A DNA stretch of 64,000 nucleotides from Wuchereria bancrofti (taxonomy: Eukaryota; Nematoda; Chromadorea; Rhabditida; Onchocercidae): the NCBI GenBank assembly GCA_005281725.1, contig SSBO01000002.1, forward strand, positions 854,845 through 918,844, read 5' to 3'. A program made the translations under genes and the position numbers. Positions 1-20,400 of the stretch are shown piece by piece (positions within the stretch are counted from its first letter, which is position 1; each line of letters begins with the position of its first letter). The notes beneath the pieces are model-generated. The model was not told the DNA's origin. It saw only the letters and a program-made list of their open reading frames with translations, and ran no database searches.

Positions 1-196
1 TGAGTAAATTTTTTAATGTAACAAAAAATTTTTTCTTGTTTAAATTTTCTTGTTTAAATTTTCTGGATGAGATGAAGATAAGTGCAAAATACATAACAGT
101 TTATTCTTCATTTTGCTAAACTTTTTTTTTTTTTTCGTTTTACCTTCCTCTTTAAAACCAATGTAAAGGATTTCTTTTTTTTTTTTTTTTTTTTGT

Positions 197-1138
197 TTTT
201 TTTTTTATTTTTTTAAAAAATGAAAAATTTGAAAAAGACAGTTGTTTTAAGATGCAACTTCTCGCCCTAAAAATTATTTTTTCACAAAATATTTACATAA
301 CAGCTAATTATTATTTAGCTATTTTGTTTGCTTTGAATTTTTGTTTTTTTTTTTTTTAAATCAATTCTCTTTCAAATTCCCACGATTGTCATTTTGTTAA
401 ATTATAAAAATATCTTTCGTTTGTTTTTTTCTTTCGCATCTTATAATGAAACATTTTTATATAAATATTTTTAAATACTTTTGTAGATAAATAATTTTTG
501 TATTTTTGAAAAAATAGAGGAAATATTTTATATTTTACATTTGTATTCATAATTTTTAAAATAAATATTATAGAAATATATCGAAATATTTAATAAGCAA
601 TATTTTTATTCATATATATGTTCACTTATTTATTTACTTGTTTATCTTATGTATAATTTGCGCAGTAAACAATTTCATTTATATATTTCCAATGATTTAT
701 AAAATATTATCTAAATAGAATAAATGAAAATATAAAAATACATACATATGTATATTCATATTTGCATATGTTAACATTTGTACTAATTTGAGAAAGGTAT
801 AATGCAAAAAAAGTATTATATGACAGAATTTAAAAAATCGGTACGATAAGGTATTTTTTAAATTAAATTAAACATATGCGACAGTTAATTATATTAAATT
901 ATAAATAGTTGTAATATTAAAATTTTTATTCAATTTGAAATTTGTGCATGTATATATTTAATTATGAACTGGGCATAATGCTTTATGTGTTCTTTAATGC
1001 TAATTAAAATAAAATATATCAATTTAAGAAAATGAAAAAATAAACGAAATGCAATTTATGCAAATGTCCTTTTGTGTTATTGTTTTTTTTCGCTCTCTCT
1101 CTTTCTCTCTCTCTCTTTCTATCTTTTTTGTTCATTTC
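197..1138. repeat. First copy of a 942-base near-perfect direct duplication
   Basis: Bases 197-1138 recur at 1140-2081, a constant offset of 943. I saw one substitution (T at 280, G at 1223). The copies abut with only a single N at 1139 between them. Both contain the same poly-T, CT-rich and AT-rich stretches, and neither holds a gene. The single-N join suggests two overlapping contig ends were placed side by side rather than merged. A true tandem duplication cannot be excluded. Confidence 0.9.
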
Positions 1139-1139
1139 N

Positions 1140-2081
1140 TTTTTTTTTTATTTTTTTAAAAAATGAAAAATTTGAAAAAGACAGTTGTTTTAAGATGCAA
1201 CTTCTCGCCCTAAAAATTATTTGTTCACAAAATATTTACATAACAGCTAATTATTATTTAGCTATTTTGTTTGCTTTGAATTTTTGTTTTTTTTTTTTTT
1301 AAATCAATTCTCTTTCAAATTCCCACGATTGTCATTTTGTTAAATTATAAAAATATCTTTCGTTTGTTTTTTTCTTTCGCATCTTATAATGAAACATTTT
1401 TATATAAATATTTTTAAATACTTTTGTAGATAAATAATTTTTGTATTTTTGAAAAAATAGAGGAAATATTTTATATTTTACATTTGTATTCATAATTTTT
1501 AAAATAAATATTATAGAAATATATCGAAATATTTAATAAGCAATATTTTTATTCATATATATGTTCACTTATTTATTTACTTGTTTATCTTATGTATAAT
1601 TTGCGCAGTAAACAATTTCATTTATATATTTCCAATGATTTATAAAATATTATCTAAATAGAATAAATGAAAATATAAAAATACATACATATGTATATTC
1701 ATATTTGCATATGTTAACATTTGTACTAATTTGAGAAAGGTATAATGCAAAAAAAGTATTATATGACAGAATTTAAAAAATCGGTACGATAAGGTATTTT
1801 TTAAATTAAATTAAACATATGCGACAGTTAATTATATTAAATTATAAATAGTTGTAATATTAAAATTTTTATTCAATTTGAAATTTGTGCATGTATATAT
1901 TTAATTATGAACTGGGCATAATGCTTTATGTGTTCTTTAATGCTAATTAAAATAAAATATATCAATTTAAGAAAATGAAAAAATAAACGAAATGCAATTT
2001 ATGCAAATGTCCTTTTGTGTTATTGTTTTTTTTCGCTCTCTCTCTTTCTCTCTCTCTCTTTCTATCTTTTTTGTTCATTTC
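1140..2081. repeat. Second copy of the 942-base duplication
   Basis: This matches 197-1138 at an offset of 943 with one observed mismatch. After 2081 the sequence continues into unique DNA (caccgcacatg), whereas the first copy stops at the N at 1139. Probable unmerged contig overlap; see the first copy. Confidence 0.9.
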
Positions 2082-5000
2082 ACCGCACATGTTGGTTTTT
2101 TTTTTTTTTTTTTTAACTTTCTATTTTTTAATTTTTGCAAAAAAAAAAAGAGAAATGGTGAAATTTAAAACTTAACAAAAATTTCAGCTTTTTTTTTTTG
2201 AAATTTTTTATTAACAAGAGTACATTTCAATTTTCTTCCTTTCGTTTTTACTGCTTTTTAAAATATTTCATTGAAATATTAAATACTTTCTGAGCAGTTG
2301 CAATTTTTTTTTTCTTTTTTAATAATATTTTTAATAAACTAATCAAAAGTTATTTCTTTATCACATTTTCATGCAAATAAATCAATTCCTTTTTAACAAA
2401 AGTTGAAAGGTTAAAAGAGAGAGAGAGAGGGAGAGAGAGAGAAAAGAAGGAAAATTAGTGATGGTAAGATGAATGGATACAAATGTTAATACATAAACAG
2501 AATAGCACCTGACGAGAAAGTTTACGGTTAATTATTTAACAGGTGGTCTTTCACAAAAATTTTAACGTAAACTTCTTGCAAATGTTGCACGAAATTAAGT
2601 AACAGTGAAATATTTGTAGTAATTTTAAAATTTATTAAATCATTTGAATTTTAAAACTTTTTATGTCAATCTGTTTGCTGTTAAGTATTTCTTACTAATA
2701 AATATCATTCAAGTTGCTATTTGCTTTGTTATCATTATTATTATAATCGATCAACAATATTATCATCATTACCATAAATTCAATTTAAACTCATCCTACT
2801 ATTTCACTACTTTTATTTCAGCTAATGCTTAGAATTTAATTATATCACATTATATTCTCTTTAATTACGAAACATATTTCAACTTCATCTGATCAACTTT
2901 CATTTCAAAGCTCTTTCTTTTATCATTTTCTTTCTCTTTCAATCGAAAATTATTTGTAAATAAGGGGAAAAAAAAAGAATTAAGAAAATATTTCAAAAAA
3001 AAAAAAAATAATTGAAATTAGACACGAGAAAATTAAGTTAGTAAATTATTGCAAAAAAAAAATTGAAAACTACAAAAATTTAATAAAAAATTGAAAATTT
3101 TATCAAATTATTATTATTTATTTTATTTCTTTGACATTGAAAAATATCAGTAATACAGTGAATGATAAAAGAAAAAGAATGAAAATTGAAAATGGAATAA
3201 ATGAATGATTGAATAAAATGCTTGGATAAAAGTTTAAAATTGATAAATACTTTTACCATCAGAGAAAATATAATTTGACTCAAAAAAGAAACAAAAAAAA
3301 AAAAAGATTTGTTTTCTTTTTAACATTTAGCTAATTTGCCATCATTGCAACTGACTTTCTTCAAATAATAAATTGTTATTTTGCTTCCTTTCATTTCTTG
3401 AAAAATGTTAATTTTACATATTTTCCATAATAAATCGACAATTTCCGCTAAAATCTTTGCAATTATTATTTTATAATTTATCTTAATTAAGCTAAACCAT
3501 TTGCATTTAGCATTTCATTTAAATTAAGTCAAAATTTGCATCTAATATTTGATAATCATTTAAAATTTAGCTAAAATTTGCACTTATTATTTGATAATTA
3601 TTTGAACATTTAAAATGATAATTTTTTAAAGCTAGTACCTACCATTTGATAAATGTTCAAATTATGCTAATGAAATTCAGTCAAATCTTTTGTTGAGCTT
3701 TTTTTTTTCTTTTCATTCTTTTAAAAAAATTATAGCACAAAAAAAAAAAATTCTTTTTCAATCTTTCAAATCATTCAAAAAGAATTCATCAGTGAAAATA
3801 AGCATTGGAAGAATTTATTTAGATGACAAAAGATGTTAAATGTCAATGGAGATAATCGTTGACATATTTAACAACATTTCTCTTTAGTAGTGCCACTTCA
3901 AAAACACTTTTGAAAATGTCATTTCAGTAGGAATATTTGAAAAAAAAAATGAAAAAAAGTAAAGTGAGGGAGAAATAGGAAAAAAAAGTTATGTTATAGC
4001 ATATAAAATTAAAAAATAAGTTTTTTTGAAATTTAAAATCTCCTTTTTTTTCCTTTGAACATTAGAGAGACAAATAAAATTTAAATTGCTCATTAGCTTC
4101 TCTTTTCATAGCTTAACTTTTCTCACTTTCTTTTAGAATAACTGTTTTTGTCCATTAATTAATTGTTATATTCCATTTCTTCCATAATTTTATTGCAGAA
4201 ATGAAAGTTTGATATTTTGAAGTTGTAAGTTTAAAAGGAAAATTTATGATATTTTTGGGAACTAAAAATAAAAGTTATTTTGCACTTTCAGAGAATTGAA
4301 ATTGTTTCATTTTCGTCGGAAAACTATTATTTACGTTCTATTTGTATAAAAATAAGTAAAGTTATGTCACATACTGAAATACTTGTAAATAAAATAAGTA
4401 TTTAATATATTTTAGAATAAATACAGAAATGAAAGTTGAGTGACTATTTGATAAAAATAAAGTTAATCAAAGTGTAAGTTAAGTAAAATATGAAAGAAAA
4501 AATTAGCCATAAGGTAAATAAAATATGAGGATGAGATATAAGTTAAATACATTAAAGTAATGATAAAATTGATAAAATTGAATATTTAAAATAACTAAAA
4601 ATATTGTACCTAAAATTTTGTGCATGTTAAATGTGATAATTAAATTTTAATAGTGGAAAAACTATTTTCTATTAAAAATTTATTATTATTATTGTTATTA
4701 TTATTATCATCACTATTGTTATTATTATTATTATTGTTATTATAAAATTGATATTTGAAAGAGAATTATTATTTTTCCTCATTAATAACTAAACAAATTA
4801 TTGAAACAAAAAGTTCGTTTTCTATAGCAAACATATCATATCTAAATTTATGCATCAAATAAAAGCAAAAAAGAAGAAATTTAAATATAATTTCAAAATT
4901 TAAAATCATTTCATTTCTTTTTCGTTCTTTTTTTTTTTTTTTTAAAGCTAATATATGATTACAAATCTTCTTATTTTATTTTTTTTTTTATAGTATAATT

Positions 5001-6178
5001 TTTTCTTTTCTCTCCGTTTTTGCAACATGCTTAAATGAATTGAATTTTTTGTTTACTTAAGTTGTTACGAAAGAAGAACGATTTTTGTATGCTTAAGTTG
5101 ACAAGAATGATTGCAGCAAAAAAGTAATGCAAACAATTGCGCTTTTTCGTTTACATTCCTCTTTAGTTCTTTCCTGGTAAAAATTTCTAGCGTTTTCAAA
5201 TTTTATTTTCAAATTTAGCTTAATAAAATGATATCTAAATAGTTAACTAAGTATTCCTATAATGTAATTCGATTTTAAATTTCATTTGAATCAGAAAAAA
5301 AAAAAATAAACCAATGTTTCCCATCGTTATAATATCAGTAAGCCTAAAATTGTTGCTCATTAGATGAAAAAGGAATTCAATTAAATTTCTCGCTCCAATT
5401 TTACTAATCAATGCTTATATTTGTTGTATTATTTCAGTTGAAATTTTATGAATTCAAAATTTCGCAATCCTTCGTACAAATCTTTGGCTAAAATTTCACA
5501 ATTACAATCAAACTGCTATTATTCTTCTTCGATAACACGTTTGTAATTTGAATTTCGTTTGAAAACATATTTGAATAAGATCTAATCACTTATGGCAATT
5601 TATTAGTTAAAATCAACGAATAATATAATTTCTTTTTTAAAATAATCAAAATTTTTTAAACAAAGACTTTGAATAAGTTTAATTGGAGGTAAAAATAGCG
5701 ATAAGTTATAATTATTAACTATATGTAATGAGGATAGAGAAAAAATGAAAAAAAAAAATTCAAGTTTAAGTTAAAAATGAATGAATGTTACAATGAATCA
5801 AATAGTTAGCAGTAAGTATTGTATAATAAATATTCATATTATTTAGTATAATAATTATTTCAAAGTTATCTAACAGGAAAAGTAATATATAATTTTATGC
5901 GTAATATAAGTTTGGCATTTATTTTTCAAACAATTCATTTGTTTAATAAATACTTTAATATTTGATAAATATTTATTACACTGTGTTTTAATTGTTGACA
6001 AATATTAATAGATTAGTGGAATAATTAAGCAGAAATAATTTCTATAATAGTTTGTAAAATTTTTATACTTTTATAAAACTTTCCTTTTTTATATATCTTT
6101 ATTAAATTATAAAATATATTTTTATTAAATTATAAAAATTTTATTAAATTATAAAAAGAAAAAAAAAGTTAATTGAAA

Positions 6179-6357
6179 NNNNNNNNNNNNNNNNNNNNNN
6201 NNNNNNNNNNNNNNNNNNNNNNNNNNNNNNNNNNNNNNNNNNNNNNNNNNNNNNNNNNNNNNNNNNNNNNNNNNNNNNNNNNNNNNNNNNNNNNNNNNNN
6301 NNNNNNNNNNNNNNNNNNNNNNNNNNNNNNNNNNNNNNNNNNNNNNNNNNNNNNNNN
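6179..6357. other. Assembly gap (179 N)
   Basis: A run of 179 undetermined bases flanked by A/T homopolymer-rich sequence. Reading frames that appear to cross it are artefacts. Confidence 0.99.
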
Positions 6358-7036
6358 TTTTTTTTTCTTTTTATTATTTCAGTTGGTTTATTTTCGGTTA
6401 TTTTTGATGCTTCCTTTTTTTTTCTTGAGGCATAAATAAATGTTGAAAATTTATGGTTCATTTGTATCTATCGTTTCCTCTTTTTTTTTTTTTCTTAAAC
6501 CAACTGATTTAGCTGATTCAGCTGATATGGCAGAAATATAGTTAGGAAAAAATGATGACACATTTGAGGCATATTAAAATAATAAACGGATTTCTCTTTC
6601 AAATGAACAATTCATCTCAAATAATTTTGAAATCTATTTCCCATCAATTTACTTTTGCAACAACACAGGAAATTATTAGTATTACATCATAGAATGCGAG
6701 ATTAACCCATTTGTTCCAAATAATTCTTAATATTAGCTAATTAATAATTAACAATCTTCCTAGCATTACTCAATTTCTATTACATTCAACTACCTCAATG
6801 ATATATTCAATTATCTTAATTTATGCAGCAGAAACTTTTCAAATGTATCAATTATCAAATCATTATTATACTTTTATACCTTCAAAAAAAAAAAGAAAAA
6901 AGAAATTCAACAAATATGCGCAATTTTTAAAAATTTATTTAAAATTAATCTAAATAATGTAAACAGTTTGGATGAAAAAACAAATAACAGGAATTTTCAT
7001 CAAATCACTATAACCATTCATCAGAAGATAAGCAGT

Positions 7037-7080
7037 ACCGGAATGAACCGGAATGAACCGGAATGAACCGGAACAAACCA
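7037..7080. repeat. Short decamer tandem repeat
   Basis: The 10-base unit gaatgaaccg occurs three times in a row (7041-7070). It is preceded by accg and followed by the degenerate copy gaacaaacca. It stands out because it is much richer in G and C than its surroundings. No function is evident. Confidence 0.85.
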
Positions 7081-9275
7081 GACAGTACGCTAACGAACAC
7101 AGTTTCAGGCATATCTGTTTCTCGAAGAAGGAAACTATTGAAAATGAATTTGAACTGGAAATAACGATGACGTTTTGGACCATACGGTCCATCGTTATAT
7201 TTAGTCACTTCCCAATAATAATTCTTTTCTCATTGAAATGGTATTGAATGCATTAGTGTTACCAATCGATTGTTTACTGTAGATTTTGTTGGAAATTGAA
7301 GGTGATTGTTTTTACGAGAATTCTTGGTATTTAGAAATTTAGAACTAACCTTTAACCTTTTACAAAATTAATCTTTCATATTCATTCGTTCACGATTTGC
7401 CTATACAAAGTGTATAGATTGTAAATGTTCATTGTAAAGATAGAAATAATGTTATTTAACCTTCTTTTTTTCACTTTTGCTGTAAGATCAGTTAAGAGAT
7501 TAGTGAGATATATGATTATTTATATGCAACTGTTTAATTTTTAATAATTAATCTTTATGGCTGCCTAAAATTGTTCCATTTTTCAGGTCAAATCATTTCA
7601 TAAAAGAGTTAAATCATCGTTTAATGTATTCCATTATCTCATTAAACAAAAGTTTGAATCTCATTAAATAATTGGATGATAGAATGATTTGTATTTAACA
7701 AAATTAATTCTTTGTTGCAAAATCGATTTGTACAAGTTATTTTTTAATGTATGTGTGTATTTTTTGACACATGTGAACGCATAGTGATATTACATATGTT
7801 AATGTAGTTGAATGTAATCATTATACATATATTGGAAAACTCACGTGACAGAACATATATTAATATGTTGATATATTTGTATTTCTCACTATATTTAATA
7901 TCAGTTTTAATTTATGAATTTTGGATTTCTTTCTAATTTAAAGTGAATTTTATTGTTTTTTGGATTTGATTTCTAATTTTAACCGTCCACATAAAAATTC
8001 TACGGTGTATTGGATGATGTTGATAAACGATCATTAAAAGATTTCAGGAAAAGATTGCTTAAGATTACTTTTAGATGCGGTAACATAAATGGATAATTGA
8101 TTGAAATGTTCGTTCATATAATTTGGAAAGTTTTTGGATATGTTTTCATTAAAGACTCATATTTTCGTGAAAAATTCGTATTTTCCTAGTTTAACCGAAA
8201 TTTTCGAAATGAAATTTAAACATTAGTATTTTAGGGTAATTATATTGCTGAATTAACATGAAATTAAAATAGAAAACTTCCATATCAAATTCGAATGTTA
8301 TAATTATTCCATTATTTTTATTTCCGTTTTCAATGAATCGTTCGTTTTTTCTTTTCCGCTTACATCGTAGATAAGATGAAGTGTAACATAAGATAGCATA
8401 AGCTGAAGAAAGTTCAAATTAAGAAGTATGAAAAATGATAGACATTTCTTGTATTTTATTGTTTAATTTTCGTATCTATGACAAAATATGTATTTTTTCC
8501 GTTGATATTAGAATAATGAGAGCAAAGTTGGGAATTATATTCTTTGGGAAATTCATACTACAGAATTTGTTTGGTGTTTGATTATTGAATAAGTATAAAA
8601 TTGTATCTTGCATGTCATATCTTGCATATTATTTAGTGTTAGCATGCTGTTTTGTCTGGTAGTTTTCAAATACCACAGTCGGTGAATTCTTATCGTTTGT
8701 CGTCGTAATCATACCATTTCCCTTATCTTTTCATCATTCAGCACTCATTTCTTTACCATCAGAGGAACTTCTAGAGATGTTGTATGATTTGGTAATCAAT
8801 TTTATGTAATGCTTTCATCTTATAAATGCTACTCGAATACGTTATTAAATAGTCTATGTATGACACATATGTTGACATATGAAATGAATAAAAAAATTAT
8901 CCTTCAATTCATTTTTTTTCTGATTGATTTTTAGCATGTTTGTAGTTTTTATTATGTTTTCTGTAAATCTTAGTTTTGATTTCTGTCTTTTCTTTCAATT
9001 AATTTAATTTGTTTGGTTCAAATTATTCTGATTGAAAATTAGGTCGATATTATAATATTAAATATAGAAATGCCTAAGATTGAAATAACTAATAAATGCA
9101 ATGTTAATCAGTAGGAAATATGTTTCCAAGTACATTCCATATTAACTGTTATACATAGGGATTATTCGTCGGTAAACTTTTTCACAAATATATGCATTTA
9201 ACTTTCGCATTGATTTTTTGTGATAATCTTCATCTCCAAAACTGCTAATATAGTGCTATTTCAATTTTGTCATCG

Positions 9276-9309
9276 TTTCAGGGCGTAATACTAAAAAGGA
9301 GGGACCGAC
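9276..9309 (+). promoter_or_regulatory. Splice acceptor and 5' leader before SERCA
   Basis: A strong TTTCAG acceptor ends at 9281, 28 bases before the SERCA start codon, and the intervening bases contain no other ATG. It is either the acceptor of a 5' untranslated exon or a spliced-leader trans-splice site. The sequence alone does not separate these two. Confidence 0.6.
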
Positions 9310-17271
<7,962 letters not shown>

Positions 17272-17335
17272 TAAACAAATTAATTTTTCATATTGTCTTA
17301 TTCGTGTGGGTATTTAAACTAGCAACTAAATACAG

Positions 17336-17451
17336 CGTGCGGAAGCTCGTTTGATTTTCCTCCACCTGTGCCATCTGAAAAATGTGATGATGATTCGTCT
17401 ACAGAGTGTTGTGGTAAATTTTGGAACTTAAACATTTACTTTCATTTCTAA
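17336..17451 (+). CDS. sca-1: Putative alternative last exon of SERCA
   Basis: Inside the last SERCA exon, a good internal donor lies after 17059 (gatg|gtgagg), directly after the codons for ARNYID. A tacag acceptor precedes 17336. Joining 17059 to 17336 keeps phase and opens a 38-residue tail, Ala-Cys-Gly-Ser-Ser then PPPVPSEKCDDD and a Cys-Cys pair, ending at TAA 17449-17451. The resulting isoform would have about 1048 residues and lack the extra transmembrane segment of the long form. Known: vertebrate SERCA2 switches C-termini after the equivalent ARNYLEP position, and C. elegans SERCA has two C-termini. Inference: the same choice operates here. No transcript evidence is available. Confidence 0.6.
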
Positions 17452-20400
17452 ACAACATCGTCCTACTCGTTTTTGCAGATTAATTTAAAGGATTTTTCAA
17501 ACATGATGGAAAAATTTCGAAAGTTTAGATTGCGTTCTTTGCCACATTTTTTTTTTGCTCCATATTTGCACCTCCTATGTCTTTTTTTTTCTCTCTCTTT
17601 CCTCCTAAATCATTCTGCTCAGCTTTCATTCTGTACCTAGAATTACCACTAAAAAAAAAAGGGGAAATATTGATGTAATCCATCAAAGAATGAAATTTGT
17701 CAAGAGAGTAAATTATCACTTGTTTCCTTCTATTGACGCTTATGTTAGAAGTGCTCTTCACTTTTATTCCGCTTTACTTATTATATTCAACTTCAGCTAT
17801 TTCTTTTTCAGCAGTTTGATTAATTCTCACTTATTTGAACAAAGAAAAAACTTTTGACATTTTGATATACTCTTTTTTTTTCTTTTTGCTGTTGCAAAAA
17901 TAATTTGTTAGTTTTGGTGCTCAATAATTTTACACTAACAAAACATGTAATTTGGATTTATCAAATGATTAGATATAAGTGAGTTGAAGCAAAATGAAAA
18001 AGCAAAGTATGGGATTAACATATTTTGTTTTGCATAGTTAGAATTTGAGGTGGAACAGTGCAGCACATATTTCTTTGAGCATCGTTTTATTTGAATCATC
18101 AGTACAACGTTTTATATCAATAATTGAACTCACTTTTTGGAATGGTTTATCTTCTTATGTTAAAAAATGGTATTTTTGTATGGAAAGATATTTATATGTT
18201 TCGTATTCATTTCTCACCACTTAAAACTATTTAGGTGGAAATTCTTGTAATTTCAAAAATTCTATTAGCAATTCTTTCAATGAAAGCACTAAGGAAGTGT
18301 TAGAAGAGGAACTGTGAGAGATGGCAAAATTTTTGAAATGAGAATGAGTATCATCTGGAATATTTGTATGCGGTTGCATATATTATCAAACAAAATAATT
18401 ACCAATTGAATCATTGGAGATAAGTTTTATTGGAAGGATTATTGAGAGAAATGTAAATTTAAGCAACAGATTGGTTCTTCTGTCTTAAAAATAAATTATT
18501 GTCTATTTTTTTTCTCAGAAATTGTTAATATTTCGCAACAAATAAAGTGTCAGTGAATTTCGTATCTTTCGTTGTTATTCATTGTTTTCCTTTTTGTTCT
18601 GTTTTACTAGAAAATATTATATTTATTATTATTATTAATTGTAGTAAAAAGATCTGTTTTACTTTTTAAATTCGTTGCTTCCATTATAAATTATTATGTA
18701 AGATGTTGTTTAATATATGCATGATTTTATTTAATGAATGAAACAAGCTAACAGTGCGAATTTCCTAAAGAATTTTTCCGAATAACCGGAACGGAATGCT
18801 AATAACAAAACTAGTTTTTTAAATGGAAAAGAAATAATGAAAAAACTAAATAATTTTTTAATGGAAAACTAAGAATTTTTTTCTTAAAAATTTACTTTAT
18901 ATGTTAGTTGATAGCGAGAGTAGCTTATAATGAACTAGTTTGGTGTGATATTTAACAGTTATCCATAAACATAACAGTTATATTAATATTTGCTGATAAA
19001 AAAAAAACGAAAGGAAAGGTTAAGTCGATTGTTATCGGTGAGATATGGAAAGTTCTATTCAGGTCAGAGGTTAATTACATATCGAAAGATTGCAAAGAGG
19101 TGTCAATCAAGTGGCATAGGGATTGATTTGAAATTAACAAATTTACTGTTTGAACTTTAATAAAAAATCTATCAATTTTTTAGGGTGGAAAGATTTCTTT
19201 AAGCTATTATTATTTTCTTAATTTTTATGCTAACAGGCAACATTATTATAGATATTATCTTGCAAAAGTAAATGAGATTTTATTTTCTTGGAATTAAATG
19301 AAGTTTCATTTTCATATAGGTTAATTAATGAAGAATGAATAATAATTTTATGATTTATTCATGTTAGGATCTCAAAGATGAAAAAGTTTTAGTTTTAAAA
19401 TAATTTTACGTGTAAGTAAGAAAATAGGGAAGTAATTTTTAAATTAATCTTCAATTTGCTTAAAAAATTTCTAGCTTGAATAAAAGGTGAAATATTTTCA
19501 GTACTTTCGGAAGAAGTAATCAAAAAAGAATTGTGAAATGAAAAACAAGAATAAATGATGATGGATGATGCAAGGAGTAATAAAAAAAAGAAAAAATGAG
19601 AAAAAGAAAAAACTTTTTTTAGCAAAAGTTGAAGTCAAATTGGATGTATACAAAAATGTAACGAACAATGTTGTTAATATGTTATATTATATATTCTCAT
19701 ATAACGAAAGGTCATTCTACATATGAAGAAGAGGTCATTTACCTAACCTTTTGTTTTCAAAAGATTAACGATAATTTTATTTTAACACATTTCGCTAACA
19801 CATTTTCAGTAGTATTGTCATCTATATGTCACTTATGAAAATTCGCAAAATCCTTCTTATCATTCAATTGGGAAAATGATTGTTATCATTTATAAAATGT
19901 GCAGTTAAAATTTATACGTGAAAATCAATTTCATTTGCAATTTGTAGATTAATTTCAAAAATTTACTAAAAGACTTTTCAGTTCCTATCTTCTCTTTAGT
20001 TTATCGAAACAGTTGGAAGCTGAAAAAAAAAAGAGCAAAAAATTGACTGAAAAAAAAAATGACTGAAAAGTGTTTCATTAATAATTTGTTTTCTCTAGCT
20101 TTTTCTTTCCTTTTTTTTTCAAATTAAATAAATTTTTCTTTTGTTTTTGTGTCTTAACAAATTCATTATTATGGATTTTAATAATTTGGATAATATCAAA
20201 GCTTTAATGGTATGTTTTATGAATTCTTTCATTTCCTTTTTTTTTTTTTTTTTAGCAACTGATAGTTTTTAGGCATACGAATTATGATAATGATTGTATT
20301 GATGATATTAAATCAGTGATAATTCATTTTGAATTTATTTCTTTCCTTGATATTGCTATCACTCTGTAAAATATGAAACTTGATAATTTCTTTGTTTTCT

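Larger units (their letters stand above)
1..9309. other. Gene-poor AT-rich region upstream of SERCA
   Basis: About 9.3 kb with no convincing coding exon. It is dominated by long T and A runs, short TTA and GA microsatellites (for example GA-rich at 2417-2442 and TTA-rich at 4680-4742) and short random reading frames of low-complexity residues. It holds the assembly duplication (197-2081), the N gap (6179-6357) and a decamer repeat (7037-7080), listed separately. The part nearest 9310 probably contains the SERCA promoter and perhaps a 5' untranslated exon. No core promoter element can be named with confidence. Confidence 0.6.

Noticed and set aside
1072..1302. Phe/Leu/Ser-rich reading frame
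   Set aside because: It arises from CT-rich and poly-T sequence inside the duplicated region and spans the single N. No protein-like composition.
6144..6461. Open frames on both strands crossing the N gap
   Set aside because: They consist mostly of undetermined residues and homopolymer-derived Lys or Phe. They are an artefact of the gap.
6950..7247. Reading frames on both strands around the decamer repeat
   Set aside because: They contain the repeat-derived Glu-Pro-Asn-Arg run, have no splice context and match no family.
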